64,000 nucleotides of DNA from NCBI GenBank assembly GCA_018608405.1, contig JABAZP010000008.1, forward strand, positions 1 through 64,000, in the 5' to 3' direction. The position numbers and the translations under genes are program-made. Each line of letters starts with the position of its first letter. Within the stretch, counting starts at the first letter, position 1. Source of the DNA: Flavobacteriales bacterium (GTDB taxonomy: Bacteria; Bacteroidota; Bacteroidia; Flavobacteriales_E; Vicingaceae). The notes under the pieces are model-generated. The model saw only the letters and a program-made list of their open reading frames with translations. It searched no databases and was not told where the DNA came from. Positions 34,135 through 42,842 of the stretch are shown piece after piece.

Positions 34135-35493
34135 TTATTTAGTCCTCTTTTTCTCAGCTAATTTAACGAAATCGTCATAAGAAACTTCCTTCTCTTTGAC
34201 TTTCGCTGTTTCATTGTAAAACGCTCTTAGCTTAGTTGCATATAATTGCTCATATAACCGTCTAGCTTCGTCTTGGTTCTCTAAAACTCGATTTGCAGTT
34301 TCTTCCATTTCAGCTTCTTCCATCATATTGCCTCCCATTCCAGATAATTGCTGAGCAATTAATCCTTTGGTGTGAGCAACAACTTCATCTTTCGTAACCT
34401 CAATATTGTTGTCTTTGATGAGCTTATTTTCAATCAACTGCCATTTTAATCCCATTGCATATTGCTCGTATTCCGAATCAATTTGCTCTTTCGTAATTGG
34501 CTTTTCGTTAGCAGTCATTAACCACTTTTTCATGAACGAGTCAGGCAAATCTAATTTTGCTTTTTTAATCAAGTAGTCTTGAACATCTCTTTCAAACAAT
34601 TGCTCTGCATTTTGAGCGAAAGACGCTTCCATTTCTGCTCTCAACTTCTCCTCCATTTCAGCTTTCGATTTCACGTTATCTTTTCCGTAAATTTTATCGA
34701 AAAACTCTTGGTTTAATTCAGCAGCTTCCATTCTGTTTATTTTAGAAATGGCGTACTGAAATTCTGATATCTGGTCCTTTATGTATTGCTCATCAATTCC
34801 TAACCAAGCAGCTACATACTTAGCATCAGCAATGTCTTGTGGTTTTACTTTCACCACATCACCCACTACTTTGCCAATAAATTTCTTTTGATCCTTCTTA
34901 TCGTTGATTGTTCTGATGTTAACAACCGTTTCGTTCAAAATACCGCCCTCTTTAACGGTTTTACCGTCTAACTCTTCCCATTTTCCGAAAAGCATATCTT
35001 CCTCCTCAGATTTATCAGCCTCTCCCATTTTACCGTATCGCTTAGCAATTTCGGTAATCTGCTCGTCAATCATTTTCTGATTCGCCTTAATCTTCAATTT
35101 CTCAAACTTGTCTTTCTCAGTAATTTCGACTTTTACCTCTGGTGCTAAACCAATTTCATAGGTAAACGAAAAATCTTTTTGATTCTCCCAATCAATTGCA
35201 TCTGCATCTTCCTTTTTAGGAAGTGGGTTCCCAAGAACATCTAGCTTATTCTCGCTAATGAACTTGTATAAATTGTCGGAAAGGGTTTTGTTAATTTCAT
35301 CTACCAACAAGTTGGTTCCAACCATTTTTTTAACCATGCCCATTGGCACCATACCTTTTCTAAATCCAGGTAAGTTGGTTTGCTTGCGATGTCTTCTTAG
35401 TGCAGACTCTACCTTATCTTTGTAATCTGCTTCTTTAATGTTGATAGTAATTTCAGCGTTCAGCTTATCAATGTCTTTTTTAACTACTTCCAT
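34135..35493 (-). CDS. tig: Trigger factor
   Basis: 452-residue ribosome-bound chaperone. The N-terminal ribosome-binding domain shows the signature LPGFRKGMVP (about residue 40; compare GFRxGKxP), followed by a divergent central FKBP-like domain and a long helical C-terminal arm domain. The frame extends 54 nt further upstream into a hairpin and towards the tRNA-Leu gene; ATG 35493 (MEVVKKDIDKLNAEI) agrees with the family start. The sequence is typical of the divergent Bacteroidota trigger factors, which lack strong PPIase motifs. It leads the tig-clpP-clpX operon. A strong hairpin with a T-run sits only about 16 nt upstream of its ATG. Confidence 0.93.
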   Translation of the reverse strand: MEVVKKDIDKLNAEITINIKEADYKDKVESALRRHRKQTNLPGFRKGMVPMGMVKKMVGTNLLVDEINKTLSDNLYKFISENKLDVLGNPLPKKEDADAIDWENQKDFSFTYEIGLAPEVKVEITEKDKFEKLKIKANQKMIDEQITEIAKRYGKMGEADKSEEEDMLFGKWEELDGKTVKEGGILNETVVNIRTINDKKDQKKFIGKVVGDVVKVKPQDIADAKYVAAWLGIDEQYIKDQISEFQYAISKINRMEAAELNQEFFDKIYGKDNVKSKAEMEEKLRAEMEASFAQNAEQLFERDVQDYLIKKAKLDLPDSFMKKWLMTANEKPITKEQIDSEYEQYAMGLKWQLIENKLIKDNNIEVTKDEVVAHTKGLIAQQLSGMGGNMMEEAEMEETANRVLENQDEARRLYEQLYATKLRAFYNETAKVKEKEVSYDDFVKLAEKKRTK

Positions 35494-35508
35494 TGTAAAA
35501 TTTTGTTT

Positions 35509-35543
35509 AAAAAAAATGGCGTAAAACAAAAGCCTTACGCCAT
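35509..35543 (-). terminator. Terminator of tRNA-Leu directly in front of tig
   Basis: Minus strand: ATGGCGTAA, 10-nt loop, TTACGCCAT, then eight T. The T-run ends about 16 nt before the tig ATG, so tig must be reached by read-through or by a promoter that overlaps the tRNA or hairpin. Confidence 0.82.
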
Positions 35544-35548
35544 TCAAA

Positions 35549-35633
35549 TGGTGCGGATGGAGGGACTCGAACCCACACGCCGTGAAGCACTAGATCCTAA
35601 GTCTAGCATGTCTACCAATTTCATCACATCCGC
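35549..35633 (-). tRNA. tRNA-Leu (TAG)
   Basis: 85-nt class II tRNA on the minus strand with a perfect 7-bp acceptor stem (GCGGATG/CATCCGC), anticodon stem CTAGA/TCTAG and loop CTTAGGA (anticodon TAG at 35597-35599). It has a long variable arm, T-loop TTCGAGT, discriminator A and an encoded CCA end. It reads CUA/CUN codons. Confidence 0.95.
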
Positions 35634-35676
35634 TTTTCAATATAACCAAGAACTCAACCCAATTAATTGGGGAGGG

Positions 35677-35684
35677 CAAAAGTA
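35677..35684 (-). promoter_or_regulatory. -7 element of the tRNA-Leu promoter
   Basis: Minus strand TACTTTTG followed by CCCTCCCC, nearly the same as at the tRNA-fMet promoter (TACTTTTGTCCTCCC). A TTG at the usual -33 distance is not present. Confidence 0.55.
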
Positions 35685-35778
35685 CTAAATTTTCTAATAA
35701 ATGAGAAAAAGCAACTCTGCTTTCAACAATTTAAATTTCATTGAGGTTGTGTAATTTTCAATCTCTAAAAAACAGCTC

Positions 35779-36609
35779 ATGAAAATTAATCCGAAAGACG
35801 TCTCATTAGGTAAACTGCACAATACTTTACTTGGCTCTGTTGGTCCTAGACCAATAGCTTTTGCAAGTACTATTGATAAAAATGGCAACCGTAATTTAAG
35901 CCCATTTAGTTTCTTTAATGTATTCAGTGCAAACCCTCCTATTGCAATTTTTTCGCCTGCTAAAAGTGGCCGAACGAATACACAAAAGGATACCTATCAT
36001 AATGTGAAAGAGGTTGCTGAATGTGTCATAAACATTGTCAATTACCCAATTGTACAGCAAATGAGCCTTTCAAGCACCGCATATGGTCCTGAGGTAGATG
36101 AGTTTGTGAAAGCGGGATTAACACCAATTGAATCAGAAATGGTGCGCCCTTTTAGAGTGAAGGAGTCACCTGTTCAACTAGAGTGTATTGTAAAAGAAGT
36201 TGTTGAATTGGGCAATGAAGGTGGTGCCGGTAATTTGGTGATTTGTGAGGTAAAACTAATTCACATTGACGATACTATTTTAAACGAAGAAGGCATGATT
36301 GACCAAAATAAAATTGATTTGGTAGGCAGAATGGGTGGAGATTATTACGTGAGAGCAAGCGGTGCTTCTTTATTTGAGGTACCAAAACCAATTCGCCAAA
36401 AAGGAATTGGAGTAGACGCTTTGCCAGAAGCAATTAAAAACAGCACTATCTTAACCGGAAATGACCTCGGCATGTTGGGTAATGTTGAAGTGTTACCGGA
36501 AATAAATTCATCGAGTTTTTTAGAAAATTGGGAAGTGAAACAGAAAGCCGCTCAAAAAATGTTGAAAGATGCAAAGATTGAAGAAGCGTGGAAGGTGCTA
36601 GTGCGGTAA
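35779..36609 (+). CDS. Flavin reductase-like FMN-binding protein
   Basis: 276-residue protein of the flavin reductase-like domain superfamily (FMN-binding split barrel, DIM6/NTAB-type). The family pattern GPRPIAFASTIDKNGNRNLSP is at residues 22-42, followed by FSFFNVFSANPPIAIFSPA. These proteins bind FMN or reduce flavins with NAD(P)H, but the partner enzyme is often unknown; none is nearby. The C-terminal extension of about 70 residues is usual for Bacteroidota members. It is a single gene between the tRNA-Leu promoter and a T9SS cargo gene. Confidence 0.85.
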   Translation: MKINPKDVSLGKLHNTLLGSVGPRPIAFASTIDKNGNRNLSPFSFFNVFSANPPIAIFSPAKSGRTNTQKDTYHNVKEVAECVINIVNYPIVQQMSLSSTAYGPEVDEFVKAGLTPIESEMVRPFRVKESPVQLECIVKEVVELGNEGGAGNLVICEVKLIHIDDTILNEEGMIDQNKIDLVGRMGGDYYVRASGASLFEVPKPIRQKGIGVDALPEAIKNSTILTGNDLGMLGNVEVLPEINSSSFLENWEVKQKAAQKMLKDAKIEEAWKVLVR

Positions 36610-36676
36610 TTAGTGCCAAGCAAGCAGCGAATTGAATCGATGGTGCATCCTACATATCATCGTTTAAAGTTAATTT

Positions 36677-38344
36677 ATGAGGTTTTTAATGTTCTTTTTA
36701 ATCGTTTTTAGCATTGAGCTTTCCGCTCAGCATCAAGCTTACCTTGATGTTGGCAATGTAAGGGCATTAGTAAATTCTGACGGATTACTATTCCATAATA
36801 AAATAACAGGATTAGGAGGGTTTGAGGCACCAATAGGAGATAGTATTAATAGCATTTTTGCCTCTGCTATTTGGATGAGTTCAGGAGATACTCTGTCCGG
36901 CAAAACGGCTAAAGTTTCAATTGGACACGAAATATATGGAAATCAAGATGAGATTTATGTTGGTCCGGTTGATATTATTTCTCAGAAGAAGGATACATCA
37001 GGAAAATTTCAGCGGTTATGGAAGATTGAGAAGGATACTGTGGACTATCATATTGCCAATTGGAATCAACCCAATTATCAAATTCCGACTTCTATTTTGG
37101 AATGGCCCGGAAATAGGAATAGTAATACAGCAAAAATATTGGCTCCTTTTGAAGATATTGATGGTGATAGTATATATGAACCCAAACAGGGAGACTACCC
37201 TCTAATCCTTGGTGATCAAGCAATTTATGTTATTGCTAACAACTTCAAAGATGAACCTGTTGACTCAATTTTTGAATATGTACCTGACCCAAATAACCCT
37301 TCTATAATTATTGATTCGATTTTTAAAGGAATTTCAACTCCTATGCAAATTGAAATTCATATGATGTTGTATGCTTATTCCAATTCTACAAAAGAGATAT
37401 CCAACTCAATCTTTGTTAGGACAAAGTTATTTCATCGCTCAAACTCAAGTTTATTGGACCATTTCAACTTTAAATTTTCAACCTTTAACGACTTTGATAT
37501 CGGTGGTCCATCTGACGACTATATGGGCACAGATACTATCAGAAACATGGTTTTCGCGTACAATTCTCCCAATATTGATATTGGCAGTAATCAAATAAAA
37601 GGATATTCGAAAAATCTGGCTGCCCAAGCGGTAAAATTTTTAAATAGCTCGTTAGCAGGTTCAATGGAACACATAGATCCGTTTACTGGACTCTGGGGGC
37701 ACCAGAAAAGATTTGTGATTCCCTTGCAGAACGGCCGTTGGCCAAATGGTCGGTTTCTCACTTATGGAGGAGATGGTTATCTTTACTGCACGGACAGAAA
37801 CAACTTAACAAGTTATTATTTCCCTGGAAATCCGGTTCTAATTGGCGATAGCAGCCAATGGACAGCTCTGAATCGTTGTCCCACTGACACTACTTATGGC
37901 CAACATCCTCCTTCAGACACTAGAATTATTGGAACTCCGAAGCTCTCCACCTCCTTCCTGCATGGAACAAATATTGAACTTAACTACGCCTATGTTTTCG
38001 CTCAAGACACAGGCGGGGTTGTTGCTTCAATAGCTGCATTACAAGTTGCAGCAGATTCGGTTCAAGCTTTTTATGATCGGGAAAAATTTGTAGGAATTTC
38101 AGAACAGAAAGTTAGAACCCAACTAGACTTTAAAGTTTATCCAAATCCTGCCAAGGAAACTATTACAATTGAAACAAACCTTCTCGATTTTGAATTAGAC
38201 ATTGTTAATCTACAAGGTCAATTAATTCAACAGTTTAAAAACACCAAGGTGTTGAACATTTCAAATCTAACTGAGGGTATTTACTTTGTGAAAATCAAAA
38301 GCAAATCAAAATTAGGTGTAAAGCGATTAATGGTTGTCGATTAA
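36677..38344 (+). CDS. Secreted protein with a type IX secretion C-terminal sorting domain
   Basis: 555-residue exported protein. It has a signal peptide (residues 1-18, likely cut after ELSAQ) and a C-terminal type A T9SS sorting domain of about 75 residues: FKVYPNPAKETITIET, DIVNLQGQLIQQF, then LNISNLTEGIYFVKI and a final basic strand. The body contains DIDGDSIYEPKQGDYP, an acidic loop that looks calcium-binding. No catalytic domain is recognised; similar proteins are common large-surface cargo of Flavobacteriia. It implies that the organism has a functional T9SS, consistent with gldA. The start of leuS lies 85 nt downstream. Confidence 0.82.
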   Translation: MRFLMFFLIVFSIELSAQHQAYLDVGNVRALVNSDGLLFHNKITGLGGFEAPIGDSINSIFASAIWMSSGDTLSGKTAKVSIGHEIYGNQDEIYVGPVDIISQKKDTSGKFQRLWKIEKDTVDYHIANWNQPNYQIPTSILEWPGNRNSNTAKILAPFEDIDGDSIYEPKQGDYPLILGDQAIYVIANNFKDEPVDSIFEYVPDPNNPSIIIDSIFKGISTPMQIEIHMMLYAYSNSTKEISNSIFVRTKLFHRSNSSLLDHFNFKFSTFNDFDIGGPSDDYMGTDTIRNMVFAYNSPNIDIGSNQIKGYSKNLAAQAVKFLNSSLAGSMEHIDPFTGLWGHQKRFVIPLQNGRWPNGRFLTYGGDGYLYCTDRNNLTSYYFPGNPVLIGDSSQWTALNRCPTDTTYGQHPPSDTRIIGTPKLSTSFLHGTNIELNYAYVFAQDTGGVVASIAALQVAADSVQAFYDREKFVGISEQKVRTQLDFKVYPNPAKETITIETNLLDFELDIVNLQGQLIQQFKNTKVLNISNLTEGIYFVKIKSKSKLGVKRLMVVD

Positions 38345-38429
38345 GATACAAGCACGCCAACTTTCTTCTTTATTTGATTCTTCATTCGTATTTGCAATCC
38401 GTAATTTCGCAGTCCAATTTGATGAAAAC

Positions 38430-41354
38430 ATGGATTACAATTTCTCTGAGATAGAAAAAAAATGGCAAGCTTACTGGCAAGAAAATCAAAGCTTCGCGAC
38501 AGAGTCAAATACTAAAAAACCAAAATATTACGTTTTGGACATGTTTCCTTATCCTTCGGGGGCAGGTTTGCACGTTGGACACCCATTAGGTTATATTGCT
38601 TCAGACATTTATTCAAGATACAAACGTCATTTAGGATTCAATGTTTTACACCCAATGGGTTACGATTCGTTTGGCTTGCCTGCCGAGCAATATGCGATTC
38701 AAACGGGACAACATCCTAAAATTACCACAGAAGAAAACATTTCTACTTATAGAAGACAATTAGATCAGATTGGGTTTTCATTTGACTGGAGCAGAGAGGT
38801 GAGGACTTCTTCACCAGAATATTATAAATGGACGCAGTGGATTTTTATTCAGCTATTCAATTCTTGGTACAACAAAGTGACCAACAAAGCGGAAGATTTA
38901 AAAGATTTAATTCAACACTTTGAAACCAAAGGCACAGCCGATTTAAAAGCACATACCGATTCTGAACTGGAATTCTCAGCTGAAGAGTGGAAAGCAAAAT
39001 CAGAAAAAGAGAAAGCAGCGATTTTAATGGACTACCGCTTGGCCTTTTTAGCAGATTCATTTGTGAATTGGTGTCCAGGTTTAGGAACTGTTTTAGCCAA
39101 TGATGAAATTAAAGATGGCGTTTCTGAGCGTGGTGGCTTTCCTGTTGAACGCAAAAAAATGCAGCAATGGAGCATGAGAATTACAGCCTACGCTCAGCGT
39201 TTACTAGACGGTTTGGATACCGTTGATTGGACGGATGCCATTAAAGAAATTCAACGAAACTGGATTGGAAAATCGAAAGGAGCTTCAATTGCCTTTGATG
39301 TAGAAAACTCTGATAAAAAAATCGAAGTATTTACTACTCGACCTGACACGATTTTTGGTGTGTCATTTATGGTAATTGCACCAGAGCATGAATATGTTTC
39401 AGAGCTTACAACAACTGAGCACAAAGAGAAAATTGAAGCTTACGTGAAATACGCAGCTTCTCGTTCCGAAAGAGAAAGACAAACCGAAGTAAAAAAGATT
39501 ACAGGGGCATTTACCGGTTCTTACGCCATTCATCCGTTTAACGGAAAACAAATCCCAATTTGGATTGGCGATTATGTTTTGGCAGGTTACGGAACAGGCG
39601 CTGTTATGGCAGTTCCTTCAGGAGACCAAAGAGATTGGGACTTTGCAGAACATTTCAACTTAGAAATTCCAGCCGTTATAGAAGGTCAAAATGTAGACGA
39701 AGGTGCCGACGATAACAAAAGCGGCATTATTTGTAATTCAGAGTTTCTAGATGGACTACCTGTTAAAAAAGCAATTGGTACAGCCATTAAAGCCATTCAA
39801 GACAAAGGTATTGGTAAGGGACAAACAAATTACCGATTGAGAGACGCGGTATTTAGTCGCCAACGATATTGGGGAGAACCAATTCCTGTCTATTTTGAAG
39901 ATGGAATCGCAAAAGCAATTCCCGAAAATGAATTACCGCTTACTTTACCTGAGGTTGATAAATATTTACCGACTGAAGATGGAGAACCACCCTTAGCAAG
40001 AGCTGAGGATTGGAGCTACAAGGGAAATCCAATAGAAGCGTCAACCATGCCAGGTTGGGCAGGAAGCTCATGGTATTTATACCGGTACATGGACAAGCAA
40101 CGAGATGGTGGGTTTGCAGCCAAAGAAAGTTTAGACTACTGGAAGAACGTTGACCTATATTTTGGAGGTGCTGAACACGGCACAGGTCACTTATTATATT
40201 CTCGTTTTTGGACAAAATTCTTGAAAGATAAAGGTTTGTTAACCGTTGACGAACCATTTCAAAAGTTGATTAATCAGGGAATGATTTTAGGGAATTCAAG
40301 GTTTGTGTATCGCACGATTCTTACTACGACTTGGACTGATAAGAACGAACAAGAAGTTCAAAAACAACATTCAATTTATTTATCAAAGAATATTTCTGAC
40401 CGATTTGTAAGAGATGAATCTACTCCGGATGATTTAATTGAACTAAAAAATACAATTGAAGAAGCAAAAAGAACGGTTTATACTTCTGAAAATTTGAAAT
40501 GGCAGGAGTCTGAATTATCTCATAAAGTTGCTGCGGTTAATGTAAATATTGCTTTTGTTGAAGGAGTAGAACTAGACACAGATAAGTTCAAAACAGAAAA
40601 CAACGGAAAGGAAAGTGCAGCACATTTCGTTTTAGAAGATGGCAAATACATTTGCGGATCTGAAGTGGAAAAAATGTCAAAATCCAAATTCAACGTTGTA
40701 AATCCAGATCACATTGTAGAAAAATATGGCGCGGATACTTTGCGTTTGTATGAAATGTTTTTAGGGCCTTTAGAGCAAGCCAAGCCTTGGGACATGGAAG
40801 GCATTGAAGGGGTTCACCGTTTCTTACGTAAGTTTTGGAGACTTTTTCACGACAAAGAGAACAACTTTATTGTTTCCGATGAAAAGGCAACGAAAGAAGA
40901 GCTGAAAGCACTGCACAAAACCATCAAAAAAATTACGGAAGACATTGAGCGATTCTCCTTCAACACCGGAGTTTCTGCTTTCATGATTTGCACCAATGAG
41001 TTGACCGATCTAAAATGCCACAAAAAAGAGGTTTTAGAACAACTGGTCATTTTAATTGAACCGTATGCGCCTCATATTGCTGAGGAGTTATGGAATAAAA
41101 TGGGACATTCTGAATCGGTTTCAACGGCTGAATTTCCAATATTTGAAAAAAGTCACTTAGTTGAGTCCGCTCACAAATACCCAGTTTCATTTAATGGGAA
41201 GATGCGTTTTATGGTCGAATTGCCACTTGATTTATCGAAAGATGAAATAGAAAAAACGGTTTTAGCCCATGAAGATGCTCCCAAATGGTTAGAGGGTAAA
41301 ACACCTAAAAAGATAATTGTCGTTCCTGGTAAAATTGTGAATTTTGTAGTATAA
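38430..41354 (+). CDS. leuS: Leucyl-tRNA synthetase
   Basis: 974-residue class I synthetase that charges tRNA-Leu and edits norvaline and isoleucine. HIGH-type motif HVGH is at 48-51 and KMSKS at 748-752; the CP1 editing domain contains TTRPDTIFGVSFMVIAPEH and GTGAVMAVPSGDQRDWDF. It is over 100 residues longer than the E. coli enzyme because of insertions (around residues 150-200 and 640-740), common in Bacteroidota. The frame extends back to TTG 38334 inside the T9SS gene, but ATG 38430 (MDYNFSEIEKKWQ) is the family start. A TAnnTTCG-type element (TAATTTCG, 38402-38409) may be its -7. Confidence 0.96.
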   Translation: MDYNFSEIEKKWQAYWQENQSFATESNTKKPKYYVLDMFPYPSGAGLHVGHPLGYIASDIYSRYKRHLGFNVLHPMGYDSFGLPAEQYAIQTGQHPKITTEENISTYRRQLDQIGFSFDWSREVRTSSPEYYKWTQWIFIQLFNSWYNKVTNKAEDLKDLIQHFETKGTADLKAHTDSELEFSAEEWKAKSEKEKAAILMDYRLAFLADSFVNWCPGLGTVLANDEIKDGVSERGGFPVERKKMQQWSMRITAYAQRLLDGLDTVDWTDAIKEIQRNWIGKSKGASIAFDVENSDKKIEVFTTRPDTIFGVSFMVIAPEHEYVSELTTTEHKEKIEAYVKYAASRSERERQTEVKKITGAFTGSYAIHPFNGKQIPIWIGDYVLAGYGTGAVMAVPSGDQRDWDFAEHFNLEIPAVIEGQNVDEGADDNKSGIICNSEFLDGLPVKKAIGTAIKAIQDKGIGKGQTNYRLRDAVFSRQRYWGEPIPVYFEDGIAKAIPENELPLTLPEVDKYLPTEDGEPPLARAEDWSYKGNPIEASTMPGWAGSSWYLYRYMDKQRDGGFAAKESLDYWKNVDLYFGGAEHGTGHLLYSRFWTKFLKDKGLLTVDEPFQKLINQGMILGNSRFVYRTILTTTWTDKNEQEVQKQHSIYLSKNISDRFVRDESTPDDLIELKNTIEEAKRTVYTSENLKWQESELSHKVAAVNVNIAFVEGVELDTDKFKTENNGKESAAHFVLEDGKYICGSEVEKMSKSKFNVVNPDHIVEKYGADTLRLYEMFLGPLEQAKPWDMEGIEGVHRFLRKFWRLFHDKENNFIVSDEKATKEELKALHKTIKKITEDIERFSFNTGVSAFMICTNELTDLKCHKKEVLEQLVILIEPYAPHIAEELWNKMGHSESVSTAEFPIFEKSHLVESAHKYPVSFNGKMRFMVELPLDLSKDEIEKTVLAHEDAPKWLEGKTPKKIIVVPGKIVNFVV

Positions 41355-41513
41355 TCTGCAGAATTAATTTTAAATATTGCATCCTAATTAGATGTTTCAA
41401 ATTTGAATTAAATCATTTAGGTTTCAAATTTTCTCATCAGGCTATACAAATTCAATTGTAAATAACTATTCATTCAAGTCACTTTTCATTCATTACATCA
41501 GTGTAATTTTGGC

Positions 41514-41521
41514 TCTGCTGA
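41514..41521 (+). promoter_or_regulatory. -7 element upstream of the M23 peptidase gene
   Basis: TAATTTTG, an exact consensus match 44 nt before the TTG start. The preceding 60 nt hold repeated CATTCA motifs but no clear TTG at -33. Confidence 0.42.
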
Positions 41522-41565
41522 ATGAATAAGAATTGAAGGGAATACAACTGAAAAAGAGATAGAAA

Positions 41566-42831
41566 TTGAAGAAAAAATTAAAATGGATTAGTGTTGCATT
41601 GACTGCACTTTTGGGATTTTTTGTTGTTTTGTTTATTCTCAATTCAGAACAGACCAGTGAGGAAACGGCGCCGATTGTAGTCATTCAAGACACCATTGTC
41701 CCTATAAACCAATTGTTTGATATTAATGTAGATTCATTTGAAGTCATTCAATCGACCATTAAAAAGAATGAGTTTCTAGCAAATATTCTATTACCCTACA
41801 ACATTGATTATGCAATAATTGGCGCACTTGCAAAAAAGTCAAAATCTATATTTGACGTTCGAAGAATTGCTGTTGGACAGGACTACACTCTTTTAATTAG
41901 CAAGGATAGCCTCCAAAAAGCGGCCTACTTTATTTATGAAATTGATGCAGTTGACTATGTTGTTTATGACCTAAGAGATTCCATTGAGATTGTACGCAAG
42001 AAGAGACCCATTGAATCAAAAATTCAGACAGCGTCGGGAATCATCAACTCTTCCCTTTACCAAACTTTACAAGAATCAAATGCTAACCCTTTTTTAGCCG
42101 TAAAACTAGCGGATATTTTTGCATGGTCTATCGATTTTTATCGCATTCAAAAAGGCGATTGGTTTAAAGTAATTTACGAGGAAAAGTTTGTTGATGGAAA
42201 TTCGATTGGAGTTGGAAAAATTGAAGTAGTAGAGTTTAAACACTTTGACAGATCTTACCTCGCTTTTGGTTATGATGTAGATGGTAGGACCGAATACTAC
42301 GACGAAAAAGCCAACAGCTTACGAAAAGCTTTTTTAAAGTCGCCTTTGAAATTTAGCAGATTGAGCTCTCGCTTTACCATGAGACGATTTCACCCGGTGC
42401 AGAAGCGTTGGAAAGCTCATTTAGGAACAGATTATGCCGCTCCAAGAGGAACGCCTATTTTGGCAACCTCTGATGGGGTTGTTATTAAATCAGCCTACGG
42501 AAGAGGAAATGGGAACTACGTGAAACTTCGGCACAATTCCGTTTACGAAACACAGTATTTGCACATGAGCAAACGAAATGCTAAAGTTGGAACGCAGGTG
42601 CGACAGGGAGATGTTATCGGTTATGTTGGTAGCACCGGTTTAGCAACGGGACCACATGTTTGTTATCGTTTTTGGAAAAATGGAAGGCAAGTAGATCACT
42701 TAAAGGAAGACTTCCCCTCAGCAGAACCAATCTCCCCTTCAATAAAAGCAGACTTCCTAATCAAAAAAGATTCGCTGCAAGCAGATTTAGCTTTAGTGGT
42801 GGTTGATAAAATGGATGAAGGCGACAACTAA
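41566..42831 (+). CDS. Membrane-anchored M23 (LytM-type) peptidase with a variant metal site
   Basis: 421-residue envelope protein: an N-terminal anchor (residues 8-27), a central region of about 220 residues with a LysM-like or OapA-like appearance, and a C-terminal M23 domain. The first motif HLGTD gives H285 and D289, YLHM gives H333, and the normally HxH motif reads GPHVC with H364 but C366 in place of the second histidine. In M23 enzymes that second histidine is the zinc ligand, so cysteine may replace it or the enzyme may be inactive. I recall the GPHVCYRFW form from other Bacteroidota proteins of this family. A role in peptidoglycan remodelling, or as an activator, is inferred. Start TTG; no ATG fits. 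It converges with the ion channel gene. Confidence 0.85.
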   Translation: MKKKLKWISVALTALLGFFVVLFILNSEQTSEETAPIVVIQDTIVPINQLFDINVDSFEVIQSTIKKNEFLANILLPYNIDYAIIGALAKKSKSIFDVRRIAVGQDYTLLISKDSLQKAAYFIYEIDAVDYVVYDLRDSIEIVRKKRPIESKIQTASGIINSSLYQTLQESNANPFLAVKLADIFAWSIDFYRIQKGDWFKVIYEEKFVDGNSIGVGKIEVVEFKHFDRSYLAFGYDVDGRTEYYDEKANSLRKAFLKSPLKFSRLSSRFTMRRFHPVQKRWKAHLGTDYAAPRGTPILATSDGVVIKSAYGRGNGNYVKLRHNSVYETQYLHMSKRNAKVGTQVRQGDVIGYVGSTGLATGPHVCYRFWKNGRQVDHLKEDFPSAEPISPSIKADFLIKKDSLQADLALVVVDKMDEGDN

Positions 42832-42842
42832 CACGCTGAGAG

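Noticed and set aside
35494-35547. N-terminal extension of trigger factor
   Set aside because: It would be translated from the tRNA terminator hairpin; family proteins start at MEVVKKDI.
38334-38429. N-terminal extension of LeuS from TTG 38334
   Set aside because: It overlaps the T9SS cargo gene and lacks family similarity; ATG 38430 gives the normal LeuS start.
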